From Acidobacteriota bacterium (lineage in GTDB: Bacteria; Acidobacteriota; Terriglobia; Terriglobales; Acidobacteriaceae), in NCBI GenBank assembly GCA_021791875.1, contig JAJYVU010000001.1:124001-188000 (forward strand): a stretch of 64,000 nucleotides of DNA, given 5' to 3'. Position 1 is the first letter of the stretch. Every line of letters starts with the position of its first letter. This document shows positions 27,248 to 35,998 of this stretch, in pieces. Below the pieces are notes generated by a model. That model did no database searches and had not been told where the DNA came from. It saw only the letters and a list, made by a program, of their open reading frames with translations. The position numbers and the translations under genes were made by a program.

Positions 27248-28726
27248 TCAGACGCGCGCGTGCGTGACAGAGGGTCCTTTGTCGGTCGGCCGACGCACAC
27301 GGAGGTTGTCAATGGCGTGGTCGACAAAGCGCGGGTAGAAATGCAGCGATTCGCCTAAGAAACGGCAGGTGGCCACGACTTGCTCGACGATGAAGCGAGG
27401 ATGATACGCGGCGAGTTCCAAGCCCTTGTCTTCAGTGATTCTGGAGACGATTTGCTCGAAGACTTTTTCGTTCACCTCCAAGCCATGTCTCCTGGCTTCC
27501 AGTTCAAGGATGCGCCGGAAGTGATCGAGGCTGGGAGCGGATATCTCGATCTTGTAGGGCAGGCGGCGCAGGAATGCGGGGTCCATGAGATCTTCGGGGT
27601 CGAGATTGGTGGAGAAGATCAGGAGCTCCTCGAAGGGGATGCGGACGACTTTTCCGGTGTGGAGGCGGAGGAAGTCGATGCGGCTTTCGAGCGGAACGAT
27701 CCATCGGTTGAGCAGGTGAGTCGGGCTGACCAACTGGCGGCCAAAGTCGTCAATGAAGAGGCACCCGTTGAGAGCCTTTACGTGGAGTGGGGCCTCGTAG
27801 AGATTGGCCACCGGGTCATACCGCAGTTCAAGCATGTCGAGCGTGAGTTCGCCGCCGGTGATGGCGATGGGGCGGCGGCAGGGGACCCAGCGGGTGTCAT
27901 ACCGGCTGCGGCGGACGAAGGAGTTCTCATCCTCGCTGGGGTCATCGGAGTCGACCGGCTCGTGGAGACTGGTGTCGAAGACGCGTACGATCTGGCCATC
28001 GATGGAGATGGCGTGGGGGATGTAGACGATATCCTCAAACACGGTAGCCAGGCGCACGGCGACCGAGGTTTTTCCATTGCCTGGCGGACCATAGAGGAGG
28101 ATGGCGCGGGAGGTAGTCATGGCCGGGCCGCTCTGCTCGATGAGGCGTTCGTCCACGACGAGATCGGACAGGGATGCGCGGATGGCCTGATGAGTGATGG
28201 TCTCGTTGGTGAGCTTCTGGAGGGCGACCTGCTGTGTGAAGTCATTGAGGGTGACGGGCGCTGGGCCAGCGTAGCGGCATTGCTGCAGGGCGTCGATCGC
28301 CCAGTGTTTGCCTTCATCCGATAATGCGTAGCGGATATTGCTGAACTGGTCATCGGTGCTTCCGGTGGAATGGAGCAGATGCCGGTCCAGGGCCATGCGA
28401 ACAAGGTCCATCACGACATGCGGGGCAAGCTTGATGGCGTTGGCAAACTGGGGAATGGTAGCGAGGCGCTCGACGTAGACGAGTTTGAGAAGCAGCGAGA
28501 GAAGTTCGCCCTGATCGATGCCTGTTTCAGAGAGGTTTGAGGGCTCTTTCGGGGTGCGGTGCAGGAATGCCTCCAAGGCTTCAGGACTAATGGCACCCAT
28601 CGCCGCAAGATGATCGCCCAGACGTCCACCGTCCTGGAACTGTGAGGCCGCTGCGCTGGCGACCTGATCCTCAGTGACCAAGCCGGCGCGAACCAACATT
28701 TCGCCTAACCGTGTCTGCTGTGTGAT
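27248..28726 (-). CDS. AAA+ ATPase with N-terminal GspE/MshEN-like domain; probable AUC start
   Basis: Predicted 492-residue ATPase. The N-terminus TRLGEMLVRAGLVTEDQVASA is the MshEN/GspE-N motif that binds cyclic di-GMP in some pilus ATPases. A helical region follows. From the first ATG (28699) numbering: Walker A GPPGNGKT (204-211), Walker B CLFIDD (313-318), sensor STN (363-365) and arginine residues in FLRRLPYKI. It is a MoxR-like AAA+ core, not a GspE ATPase. No ATG or GTG suits the N-terminus: the RLGE motif precedes the first ATG. AGGAGG (28733-28738) lies six bases before an in-frame ATC (28724-28726), so I place the start there. Partners unknown; the MpaB-like gene is upstream on the same strand. 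Confidence 0.75.
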   Translation of the reverse strand: MTQQTRLGEMLVRAGLVTEDQVASAAASQFQDGGRLGDHLAAMGAISPEALEAFLHRTPKEPSNLSETGIDQGELLSLLLKLVYVERLATIPQFANAIKLAPHVVMDLVRMALDRHLLHSTGSTDDQFSNIRYALSDEGKHWAIDALQQCRYAGPAPVTLNDFTQQVALQKLTNETITHQAIRASLSDLVVDERLIEQSGPAMTTSRAILLYGPPGNGKTSVAVRLATVFEDIVYIPHAISIDGQIVRVFDTSLHEPVDSDDPSEDENSFVRRSRYDTRWVPCRRPIAITGGELTLDMLELRYDPVANLYEAPLHVKALNGCLFIDDFGRQLVSPTHLLNRWIVPLESRIDFLRLHTGKVVRIPFEELLIFSTNLDPEDLMDPAFLRRLPYKIEISAPSLDHFRRILELEARRHGLEVNEKVFEQIVSRITEDKGLELAAYHPRFIVEQVVATCRFLGESLHFYPRFVDHAIDNLRVRRPTDKGPSVTHARV

Positions 28727-28732
28727 GGGATG

Positions 28733-28738
28733 CCTCCT
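28733..28738 (-). promoter_or_regulatory. Shine-Dalgarno that points to an AUC start codon
   Basis: A perfect AGGAGG on the minus strand, six bases before the in-frame ATC at 28726-28724. The first ATG in the frame is nine codons further and has no ribosome binding site of its own. Confidence 0.6.
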
Positions 28739-28858
28739 GATGGAAAATCCACTGTGTCAGCAGGACTAACATACCACTTTAGTGGCAAAGATGAACCGCT
28801 GGAATCACTTACGAGTAGCTTTCGAGATACCCCGGGTCGAGGTGGGGGTACGAATGCG

Positions 28859-29836
28859 TTACGGAGCGTCGGGGCGAAACATGGTGAGGGAGTTTCCTAT
28901 CCAAAAGCGGTTGCTGGCCCTGACGAGGGGGCCCGGGCGGCGACCCGCGAGACGTGCCAGGGCTTCACGGTAGGGCCCGACGAAACGGACGGGGCGGGGT
29001 AATTGCGGGTAAAGACTGCGGATCCGGTCGAGCGCGCGAGTGGCGGCGGATTGCTCGTCTGGGCCGAAGGGCAAAGCGAAGGCAACACGGAGGGGATCCG
29101 GGAGCCACTGGGCGGTGAGAGCGCGATACCAGCCCGTCACCGGAATCCAGGTGCCGCGGCCGTGGAGGACTCCGTCAGCGAGATCGCGGGCGAGGTCATC
29201 GACGCCGATGTGGGGTGAATCGAGTGTGGACTGCAGGTATGCCTGAAGGCCGGACCAGTCCGAGGGCAATGCGTCGGAAGGAATGCCAAAGAGAGCGGCG
29301 AGACGCTTGCACTCGTCGTAATAGGCCTGGGATTCGGCGGGTTGGAGGGGTTCGAGGACGGCATCGTAAGCGACGACTGCGCTGTCGACAAGGGTCGCAA
29401 AGACCCAAATGAGCGCGTTGAGTTCGTTTGCCTGGTACGGGGAATATTGGGGCCATCCGGCGACGGGCTGTGGAAGTTTGCCTCGGACGGCACCGTGGCG
29501 GCGGTGGAGGTAACGGGATGCGGAAATGGCCTGGTCCAGAGTGCCGAAGACCATAGTGAAGACGATGCGGAAGGTGTGGTGGAAACGGGCGAGCGGGTCG
29601 GTGCGCAGGCTGGAGTGATGTTCGAGCGCGGCGGCGACCCAGGGGTGAGCCAGTTGCAGCAGAGAAGCACGGCCTGCGCCAAGGAACAGAATGGATTCGC
29701 GGTTGATACGCCAACTGAGCGAGTCCGGCCCGAAGAGGCCGGCATGGGGATCGGTAGTGGAGTGACGAAGGGAAGTGGTAAGCGCAGCGAGTTGCGAGGC
29801 GCTGACAGGGCGAGTGGCGATCTGCATAAGCTCCAA
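28859..29836 (-). CDS. Oxygenase MpaB family protein (DUF2236)
   Basis: A 325-residue alpha-helical protein of the DUF2236/MpaB family, related to the heme protein latex-clearing oxygenase Lcp and to fungal MpaB. Seen: SWRINRESILFLGAGRASLLQLAHPWVAAALEHHSS, GTLDQAISASRYLHRRHG, YQANELNALIWVFATLVDSAVVAYD and YYDECKRLAALFGIP. The histidines in LAHPWVAAALEHH and LHRRHG are candidates for heme ligation. The substrate is unknown. It diverges from queC (170 bp) and precedes the AAA+ gene by 132 bp on the same strand. Confidence 0.85.
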   Translation of the reverse strand: MELMQIATRPVSASQLAALTTSLRHSTTDPHAGLFGPDSLSWRINRESILFLGAGRASLLQLAHPWVAAALEHHSSLRTDPLARFHHTFRIVFTMVFGTLDQAISASRYLHRRHGAVRGKLPQPVAGWPQYSPYQANELNALIWVFATLVDSAVVAYDAVLEPLQPAESQAYYDECKRLAALFGIPSDALPSDWSGLQAYLQSTLDSPHIGVDDLARDLADGVLHGRGTWIPVTGWYRALTAQWLPDPLRVAFALPFGPDEQSAATRALDRIRSLYPQLPRPVRFVGPYREALARLAGRRPGPLVRASNRFWIGNSLTMFRPDAP

Positions 29837-30005
29837 ACCTTTGCCGTCAAGGGGGGGTGGCCAGGGCCGGGGTTTTCGCCAGACGTACGAGGCGCGTCTA
29901 ATGCCGGAGAGATGATCCCGGCAGTTTCATTTGTGAAGAGTGAGATGAAGAGTTGGACTGCCGGGATGGCAACAAAGTTGGCGGCGACGGGTTATTCTAA
30001 AGTGA

Positions 30006-30710
30006 ATGGCAAAGGCGCGCGAACGGGCGGTTGTATGTCTCTCAGGGGGAATGGATTCGTGCGTCTGCGCGGCCCTGGCGGCGAGGGATTACGATGCCTA
30101 TGCGCTGCACTTTGGATATGGCCAGCGCACCGAGGACCGCGAGTTGCGCTCGGCGCGGGCGGTGGCGGAGAGATTGGGATTCAAGGATTTTCTGCACCTG
30201 AAGATCGACCTGTTCCGGAGAATTGGCGGGTCGGCATTGACGGATGCGGCGATTGAAGTGCCGAAGGCGCCGGAAGAAGAAGCGGCGATTGGTGCAGAGA
30301 TTCCGGTGACCTATGTGCCGTTTCGCAACGCGCACTTTCTGGCTGCGGCCGTGAGCTGGGCCGAGGTGCTGGGCGCGAAGCGAGTCATGATTGGGGCAGT
30401 GGAGCAGGACAGCTCGGGATATCCGGATTGCCGTCCGGCGTATTATGAAGCATTTCAGCGTCTGATCGAAGCGGGGACCCGCGATGGGGGAATCATAGTG
30501 GAGACGCCGCTGATTCGGATGCGAAAACGGGAGATCGTGGCGCTCGGTCTTGAACTGGGCGCTCCGCTGGATTTAACGTGGTCGTGCTACTCCGGTGCGG
30601 AGCGGGCGTGCGGCGAATGTGAAAGCTGCGTGCTGCGCCTTCGTGCCTTTTCGGAAGCGGGAATAGTGGACCCGATTTCGTACGCACGAATGGAAACTGC
30701 GAATTGCTGA
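30006..30710 (+). CDS. queC: 7-cyano-7-deazaguanine synthase
   Basis: ATP-dependent conversion of 7-carboxy-7-deazaguanine to preQ0 in queuosine synthesis. PP-loop SGGMDS (13-18), HFGYGQRTEDRE, TYVPFRNAHFLAAAVSWAE, AVEQDSSGYPDCRPAYYEAF and the zinc-binding cysteines 194, 202, 205 and 208 (WSCYSGAERACGECESCVLR) are all as expected. Length 234. It stands 55 bp before the TPR gene on the same strand, possibly co-transcribed. Other queuosine genes are not in the window. Confidence 0.96.
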   Translation: MAKARERAVVCLSGGMDSCVCAALAARDYDAYALHFGYGQRTEDRELRSARAVAERLGFKDFLHLKIDLFRRIGGSALTDAAIEVPKAPEEEAAIGAEIPVTYVPFRNAHFLAAAVSWAEVLGAKRVMIGAVEQDSSGYPDCRPAYYEAFQRLIEAGTRDGGIIVETPLIRMRKREIVALGLELGAPLDLTWSCYSGAERACGECESCVLRLRAFSEAGIVDPISYARMETANC

Positions 30711-30765
30711 TGCAGGAAATAGAACCGCGCTGCCCTGAAAGCGCGCGGTCCGGGAGAAAACGGAA

Positions 30766-31878
30766 ATGAACTGGAAGAAACTTTGGCTGACGGTTGCGAT
30801 TGCAGCTCTCATTACGGCGGTTGTGCCAGCGATGGCGCAGACGGCGACGCCAACGCCAACGCAGACTGGAAGCATTCACGGCTATGTGAATGATCCGACG
30901 GGTGCGGCGATTACGGACGGGATCATTCAGCTGATACCTGAAGGCTCGACGACCCCGAAGTATACGTTCAAGACGGACGACAGCGGCAACTACAAGGGTA
31001 CGGGCATTGCCGTGGGTGCCTATGTCGTGACGCTGCGCGAGCCGAACACGCCGAAGGGGCAGGTGATTGACCAGTTCAATGGCGTGAGGATCGCGGGCGG
31101 GCAGGATACGGTGCAGAACTTTGATCTTTCGCGCGCGGCTTACCTGGCAAAGCTGACTCCTGAGCAGCGCAAGGCGCTGGAAAAGGTGAAAGCGGAGAAC
31201 GCGAAGATTCTGAAGGAAAACGCGCAGATCAAGAACCTGAACAAGGATCTGGAACAGGCCCGGAAGGATAATGCCGCCAAGAACTACGCCGCCGCTGAAA
31301 CGCTGATGCAGCGGGACGTAGCGCTTAAGCCGGACGCCTACCTGCTGTGGGTGGAACTGGGCACCGCGCAACTGGGCCAGAAGAAGTTCAACGATGCGAT
31401 CAATTCGATGACGAAGGCGATCCAGATCGACCAGCAAAGCAAGAAGCCGAACCTGGAAGTGGAGGGGATCGCGGGCAACGTGCTGGGCGAGGCCTATGGC
31501 GACGCCGGACAGTTCGACAAGTCTGATGCTGCGTACACTGCGGCTGCGCAAGCGGATCCAAAGAGCGCAGCGATGTTCTACACGAATGAAGCGATCGTGA
31601 TGAACCGGAATGGGCAAAACGACCTGACGGTGAAGGCGGCGGATGCGGCAATTGCAGCGAATCCGAACAATCCAATTCCGTACTATCTGAAGGGGCAGGC
31701 GCTGATTCAGAAGGCGACAGTGGATCCGAAGACGCAGAAGATCATTGCGCCTCCGGGGTGCGCGGAGGCGTACAAGAAGTACCTGGAGCTGGCTCCGAAC
31801 GGGCCATTTTCGAACGATGCGAAGTCGGTGCTTCAATCGCTGGGGCAGAAGATCCAGAGCACGGTTCGCAACCGGTAG
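30766..31878 (+). CDS. Exported TPR protein with N-terminal carboxypeptidase-regulatory-like domain
   Basis: 370 residues. Signal peptide (LTVAIAALITAVVPAMAQ), a Thr/Pro linker, then a beta domain of CarboxypepD_reg type (TGSIHGYVNDPTGAAITDGIIQLIPEG to VQNFDLSR, about 35-125). A coiled coil follows (LTPEQRKALEKVKAENAKIL... to about 170), and then four or more TPR units (NYAAAETLMQRDVALKPDAYLLWVELGTAQLGQKKFNDAINSMTKAI and onward). The C-terminus has a final TPR (CAEAYKKYLELAPNGPFSND). Probably a periplasmic scaffold. A strong terminator follows at 31895. Confidence 0.85.
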   Translation: MNWKKLWLTVAIAALITAVVPAMAQTATPTPTQTGSIHGYVNDPTGAAITDGIIQLIPEGSTTPKYTFKTDDSGNYKGTGIAVGAYVVTLREPNTPKGQVIDQFNGVRIAGGQDTVQNFDLSRAAYLAKLTPEQRKALEKVKAENAKILKENAQIKNLNKDLEQARKDNAAKNYAAAETLMQRDVALKPDAYLLWVELGTAQLGQKKFNDAINSMTKAIQIDQQSKKPNLEVEGIAGNVLGEAYGDAGQFDKSDAAYTAAAQADPKSAAMFYTNEAIVMNRNGQNDLTVKAADAAIAANPNNPIPYYLKGQALIQKATVDPKTQKIIAPPGCAEAYKKYLELAPNGPFSNDAKSVLQSLGQKIQSTVRNR

Positions 31879-31894
31879 CCCAACGGTCAAATCC

Positions 31895-31925
31895 AAAAGA
31901 GCGTCGCGGAGCGCGGCGCTCTTTT
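31895..31925 (+). terminator. Intrinsic terminator after TPR gene
   Basis: AAAAGAGCG (31895-31903) pairs with CGCTCTTTT (31917-31925), followed by TGTTT. The moeA ribosome binding site starts only 14 bases later, so moeA needs its own promoter or read-through. Confidence 0.8.
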
Positions 31926-31949
31926 TGTTTGGAGTACGAGGAGGATGGG

Positions 31950-33185
31950 GTGAGGGAGCGGGTGCTGGGATATCGCGAGGCGGAGGCGGCGATTCGAAAG
32001 GCGACGGATGCGGCGCGCGAGCTGCCGAAGCTGGTGAACCGGATATCGCTGACGACGGCGCTGGGACGTGTGCTGGCCGAGCCGCTGCGGGCGGACCGGG
32101 ACCAACCGCCATTTGCCCGCTCGACGCGGGATGGATTTGCGGTGCGGGCGGAGGATTTGCCAGGACCACTGAAAGTGGTGGGACAGTTGCGCGCAGGGGA
32201 GATGTGGCGCGACCGGGTGCTGGGCGCGGGCGAGGCAGTGGAAATTATGACCGGCGCGGCGGTGCCTGAAGGCGCGAATGCCGTGGCCATGGCGGAACAT
32301 GTAGAGCTCGGCGGCGATACTGTGCGGCTGATGACGGGCCGGCGGCTGGCAGCGGGCGAGAATGTTGTTCCGCGAGGCGCCGAGGCCTGTGCGGGCGACC
32401 TGCTGGTGGATGCGGGTACGAGGCTGGAACCTGCGCAGATTTCGGCGGCGGCGGTGGCGGGATATGCCGAAGTGGAAGTGTACGCGCGGACCCGGGTGGC
32501 GATTCTGGCGACAGGCGATGAACTGATAGAAGTGGCGGAGAAGCCGAAGCTGGCGGAGATTCGTAACTCAAACAGTTACTCGCTGGCGGCGCAGGTGGAG
32601 GCGATGGGCGCGGAGCCAGTTCGGCTGCCGATTGTGGCGGATGAACTGGAGGCGACCGAACAGGCGATTCGAGCGGCGCTGGCGTGTGACGTGGTGGTGA
32701 TGACAGGCGGCGTTTCGATGGGAAAGTTCGACTATGTGGAACATGCGCTGGAGCGGATTGGCGCGGAGGCCGTATTTACGGGGGCACGGATACAGCCGGG
32801 GAAGCCGGTGGTGTTCGGGCGTGCTCCGCATGGGAGTGAAAGGAAGTTTTTCCTTGGACTGCCGGGAAATCCAATTTCAACGATGGTTACGTTTGCGCTG
32901 TTTGGCGCGCCGCTGGTGGCGGCATTGAGCGGTGAAACGGGCTGGCACTGGCCACGCTGGACGCGCGGGAGACTGACAGCGGAAGCGCGCGGGAAGGCTG
33001 GGTTAACGCGCTTTGTTCCGGCGACGGTGGAAGGATCGATCGATGGCGTGAAGGTGACGCCGAGGGTGTGGCAGGGGTCGGGCGACGTGGCCAGCGCGGC
33101 AAGGGCAGATGGGTATGTGGTGGTTCCCGAAGGAGCGGACCGTATGCCGACGGGCGCAGAAGTCAGCGTACTGCTGATAGGCTGA
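31950..33185 (+). CDS. moeA: Molybdopterin molybdenumtransferase
   Basis: Inserts molybdate into adenylylated molybdopterin. Motifs: [21 protein letters not shown] (domain III), [74 protein letters not shown] and [18 protein letters not shown]. Length 411. The start is the GTG at 31950 with AGGAGG five bases upstream; the frame stays open to 31758 but that stretch overlaps the TPR gene and the terminator. It overlaps moaC in TGATG. There is no moaA or mogA in the window. Confidence 0.95.
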   Translation: MRERVLGYREAEAAIRKATDAARELPKLVNRISLTTALGRVLAEPLRADRDQPPFARSTRDGFAVRAEDLPGPLKVVGQLRAGEMWRDRVLGAGEAVEIMTGAAVPEGANAVAMAEHVELGGDTVRLMTGRRLAAGENVVPRGAEACAGDLLVDAGTRLEPAQISAAAVAGYAEVEVYARTRVAILATGDELIEVAEKPKLAEIRNSNSYSLAAQVEAMGAEPVRLPIVADELEATEQAIRAALACDVVVMTGGVSMGKFDYVEHALERIGAEAVFTGARIQPGKPVVFGRAPHGSERKFFLGLPGNPISTMVTFALFGAPLVAALSGETGWHWPRWTRGRLTAEARGKAGLTRFVPATVEGSIDGVKVTPRVWQGSGDVASAARADGYVVVPEGADRMPTGAEVSVLLIG

Positions 33186-33655
33186 TGGCGATGAGCAAGC
33201 TATCGCATTTTGACGATGCAGGGCAGGCCCGCATGGTGGATGTGAGCGGGAAAGCCGCGACGCGGCGCGAAGCCGTGGCGCGGGCATTTGTGGTGCTGAC
33301 GGATGAGGTTCTGGCGGCACTGCCGCGGAATCCGAAGGGGAATCCGCTGGAAGTGGCGCGGTTTGCCGGGATCCAGGCGGCGAAGAAGACAGCCGAGCTG
33401 ATTCCGATGTGCCATCCGCTACCGCTGAGCTTTGTGGATGTGTCTGCGGAGGTAGTTGCGGGCGGCGTGGAGATTCAGGCGACGGCGGCGACTACAGCGG
33501 GCACAGGCGTGGAGATGGAGGCACTGACGGCGGCTTCGGTGGCGGCGTTGACGGTGTACGACATGTGCAAGGCGCTGGACAAGGGGATCACGATTGAGCG
33601 GGTGGAACTGGTGCGGAAATCCGGCGGGAAGAGTGGAGACTGGGTGCGAGAGTAG
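33185..33655 (+). CDS. moaC: Cyclic pyranopterin monophosphate synthase
   Basis: Second step of molybdenum cofactor synthesis. The 156-residue protein shows [84 protein letters not shown] and [11 protein letters not shown], the full MoaC signature. The ATG at 33185 overlaps the moeA stop (TGATG), showing translational coupling; a second ATG follows two codons later. Confidence 0.96.
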   Translation: MAMSKLSHFDDAGQARMVDVSGKAATRREAVARAFVVLTDEVLAALPRNPKGNPLEVARFAGIQAAKKTAELIPMCHPLPLSFVDVSAEVVAGGVEIQATAATTAGTGVEMEALTAASVAALTVYDMCKALDKGITIERVELVRKSGGKSGDWVRE

Positions 33656-33748
33656 GGACTGGCCGTCCAGGCGACCGCGCGCTTCGCGCGCAGGGGTCTG
33701 ACTAGCTTCACGAGCATGGGGGCTGGCCTGACGGGCGATAAGGCCCAC

Positions 33749-33779
33749 ACTTTCTTTCCGAACAGCTCGGAAAGAAAGT
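33749..33779. repeat. Palindromic repeat between moaC and oxidoreductase gene
   Basis: A perfect 13-bp stem ACTTTCTTTCCGA / TCGGAAAGAAAGT with a 5-nt loop (ACAGC), flanked by GGCCC and TGGGGCGCC. It lies between convergent genes and may terminate transcription. Degenerate relatives are at 35935-35979 and 63547-63571. Confidence 0.75.
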
Positions 33780-33804
33780 ATGGGGCGCCGAGCGGATTCT
33801 GATG

Positions 33805-34818
33805 CTACGCGTGCTGCGGGGATTCCCATTGGCCAGAGGCGGCGGAGCGGAAGATGGCGTCGATGACGGACATGTTGGCGATGGCGTCTTCGAGGGGGAC
33901 GGGGACCTCGGTGTTGTCGAGGATGGCGCGGGAAAAGGCGTCGCTCTGCAGGGTGTACTGGTCGCAGGTGGGAAAAGTTTGCGTGATGATCTTTGCGCCG
34001 GTGAGGTCTGAGCCATCGTCGAGGAAGAGACGCGTGGGGCGGTCGTTGGGCATGTTGAAGGGGATTTCGATCTCGATGCGGCCTTTGGTCCCGAGGAAGT
34101 GGACGCGCTGGTAAGGGACGAGCTGGGTGCTGCAACTGAATATGGCCTGGCCGGAGGGGAAGTCGAGGATGGCCGAAGTCAGACGGTCGGTTTGCATTTC
34201 AGGGTCGCGGTCGATGAGGGAGACGACGCGGGTTGGTTCCTGCTGGAAGCCGTAGCGGGCGGACTGGATGCAGTAGCAGCCGATGTCCATGAGCGCACCG
34301 CCGCCGGTTTCGACCTGGTTGCGGATGTTGCCGGGGTCGACGTTGAAGTAGCTGAAGAATGCGGTGACGGAGCGGAGCTGGCCGATGCGGCCGTCGTCGA
34401 GGAGCGCGCGAAGGCGGAGCCACTGCGGGGCGCTGCGGATCATGAAGGCTTCGCCGATTTTGACGCCGGTGCGGGCGCGGACGTCGAGGAGGGTATGGGC
34501 TTCGGCGGCGGTCATGGCGAGGGGCTTTTCACAGAGGACATGCTTGCCGGCTTGGGCGGCCTTGATGGTCCAAGGAACGTGAAGCTGGTTGGGGAGCGGG
34601 TTGTAGATGGCGTCGATCTCGGGGTCGGCGAGGAGTTCTTCATAGGAACCGTAGGCCTTGGGGATGCGGAGCGAGGCGGCGGCGGCGCGGGCGCTCTCAA
34701 TATTGCGCGAAGCGATGGCGTCGACGGAGGAGAACTGGCCGAGTTGCATGGCGGGGAGAACTTTTTTGACGCCGATGTTGGCGGTGCTGAGGACGCCCCA
34801 GCGAATTTTCTTAGACAT
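33805..34818 (-). CDS. Gfo/Idh/MocA-family oxidoreductase
   Basis: NAD(P)-dependent dehydrogenase of 337 residues. Rossmann domain: IRWGVLSTANIGVKKVLPAM, then DAIYNPLPNQLHVPWTIKAAQAGKHVLCEKPLAMTAAEA, where EKP carries the conserved lysine, and the C-terminal alpha/beta domain with GGGALMDIGCYCIQSAR (conserved Asp and His-equivalent region). Resembles glucose-fructose oxidoreductase and xylose dehydrogenase types. ATG 34827 lies three codons upstream. The sugar substrate is not evident. Confidence 0.88.
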   Translation of the reverse strand: MSKKIRWGVLSTANIGVKKVLPAMQLGQFSSVDAIASRNIESARAAAASLRIPKAYGSYEELLADPEIDAIYNPLPNQLHVPWTIKAAQAGKHVLCEKPLAMTAAEAHTLLDVRARTGVKIGEAFMIRSAPQWLRLRALLDDGRIGQLRSVTAFFSYFNVDPGNIRNQVETGGGALMDIGCYCIQSARYGFQQEPTRVVSLIDRDPEMQTDRLTSAILDFPSGQAIFSCSTQLVPYQRVHFLGTKGRIEIEIPFNMPNDRPTRLFLDDGSDLTGAKIITQTFPTCDQYTLQSDAFSRAILDNTEVPVPLEDAIANMSVIDAIFRSAASGQWESPQHA

Positions 34819-34865
34819 GGCACACATGATAATTTGCGCGATGGGCGAGGCACATTTGTTGTGGG

Positions 34866-35885
34866 TTAAAGGTTGAGGATTTGCTGCCAGAGGGAGTCGT
34901 CGACGGGGATGCCGAGGCGGAGATTTTCTTCGCGGATGCGGAGGGTCTGCTCGCCGGGGTAGCGGATGGGCTGACTGGGGTCTGCGGGTTTGGCGGTGTG
35001 GACGGAGTCGATGATGGTGTCCGCGATGTGGTCGAGGGCAGCTGCGTCGCCTTCATTTTCCGAAGTGAGTGCGGCAGGGTTGATGGCGAGGAAGATTTGC
35101 GAGAGGCCAGTCTCGCGCGTTGGTTCGCGTGGAATCTGGTGGGTCGCGTTGCCGAGAGCAGTCATGGCGGCGATGGCATCGAGGAGCATGGAAAGGCCCG
35201 AGCCTTTCCAGTAGCCGATGGGCAGCGGGCGTTCAGAGGCTTCAATGGCGGCGGGGTCGCGGGTGAGGTTGCCGCTGGCGTCGAATCCGCCGGGGATGTG
35301 GAGCTGCTCGCCGCGGAGGCGGTGGCTTTCGAGGGCGCCGTAGGAGAACTGCGACATGGCCATGTCGAGGACCAGATGGCCGGAGGCGCGTGGGACGGCG
35401 ACGACGAGCGGGTTGTTGCCGAGGGAAGGTTCGACCGCGCCCCATGCAGGGAGGTTGGCGAGGGTGTTGGTCCAGCACAGGGCGATCATGCCTGAGTCGG
35501 CGGCCTGCCAGCCGTAGGATCCACCGCGCATCCAATGGTTGGTGTTGCGGAGGGCGACGCAGCCGATGCCCTGGGCTCGGGCGAGGGTGATAGCGCGGTC
35601 CATGGAGGCGTGGGCGTTGAGGTTGCCGGGGCCGCGGCGGCCATCCCAGCGCTCGAGGGCGCCGAGAGCGGAGACGCGCATGGGCGCGGCGTGGACATCG
35701 ACGGAGCCATTGCGGATGGTGGTGACGAAGCGCGGGAAGCGCAGGACGCCGTGGGAGTAGACGCCATCGCGGGTGGTTTCGGCGAAGAGGCGGGCGCAAA
35801 GAGAGGCGCGTTCGGAGGTGAAGTCGAGGCGCTCGAGTGCGGCGGTGAGGGCGTGGTGGAGATCGTCGAAAAGGATGCGGGGCAT
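34866..35885 (-). CDS. Malate/L-lactate dehydrogenase family (LDH2) oxidoreductase
   Basis: NAD(P)H-dependent reductase of the LDH2/MDH2 family (YlbC/DlgD-like). Seen: DGVYSHGVLRFPRFV with the catalytic-region SHG, GRRGPGNLNAHASMDRAI, GIGCVALRNTNHWMRGGSYGWQAADSGMIALCWTN, SLGNNPLVVAVPR and GYWKGSGLSMLLDAI. Family members act on 2-oxo acids such as 2,3-diketo-L-gulonate. The start is ATG 35885 (MPRILFDDL); the frame upstream lies in a palindromic repeat. 339 residues. It ends 47 bp before the oxidoreductase start and may share its transcript. Confidence 0.88.
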   Translation of the reverse strand: MPRILFDDLHHALTAALERLDFTSERASLCARLFAETTRDGVYSHGVLRFPRFVTTIRNGSVDVHAAPMRVSALGALERWDGRRGPGNLNAHASMDRAITLARAQGIGCVALRNTNHWMRGGSYGWQAADSGMIALCWTNTLANLPAWGAVEPSLGNNPLVVAVPRASGHLVLDMAMSQFSYGALESHRLRGEQLHIPGGFDASGNLTRDPAAIEASERPLPIGYWKGSGLSMLLDAIAAMTALGNATHQIPREPTRETGLSQIFLAINPAALTSENEGDAAALDHIADTIIDSVHTAKPADPSQPIRYPGEQTLRIREENLRLGIPVDDSLWQQILNL

Positions 35886-35934
35886 ACGGAAGTATTGTGA
35901 CACCTTGGGACGACGGGTGCCCTTCGGGCAAATC

Positions 35935-35979
35935 GGCCCCACTTTCTTTCCGACCTACACGGGAAGACAATGCAGGGCA
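35935..35979. repeat. Degenerate palindromic repeat
   Basis: Contains CCCCACTTTCTTTCCGACC and then GGGAAGACAATGCAGGGCAT, a weakened form of the palindrome at 33749. Preceded by a TGCCC-ttc-GGGCA hairpin (35918-35930). Confidence 0.5.
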
Positions 35980-35998
35980 TACGGATTGTTGCTGGGGA

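Noticed and set aside
27380-28324. 314-codon plus-strand frame antisense to the AAA+ gene
   Set aside because: It mirrors the AAA+ coding frame; acidic, no domain, no ribosome binding site.
31758-31949. 64-codon N-terminal extension of moeA
   Set aside because: It overlaps the TPR gene and its terminator; AGGAGG fixes the start at GTG 31950.
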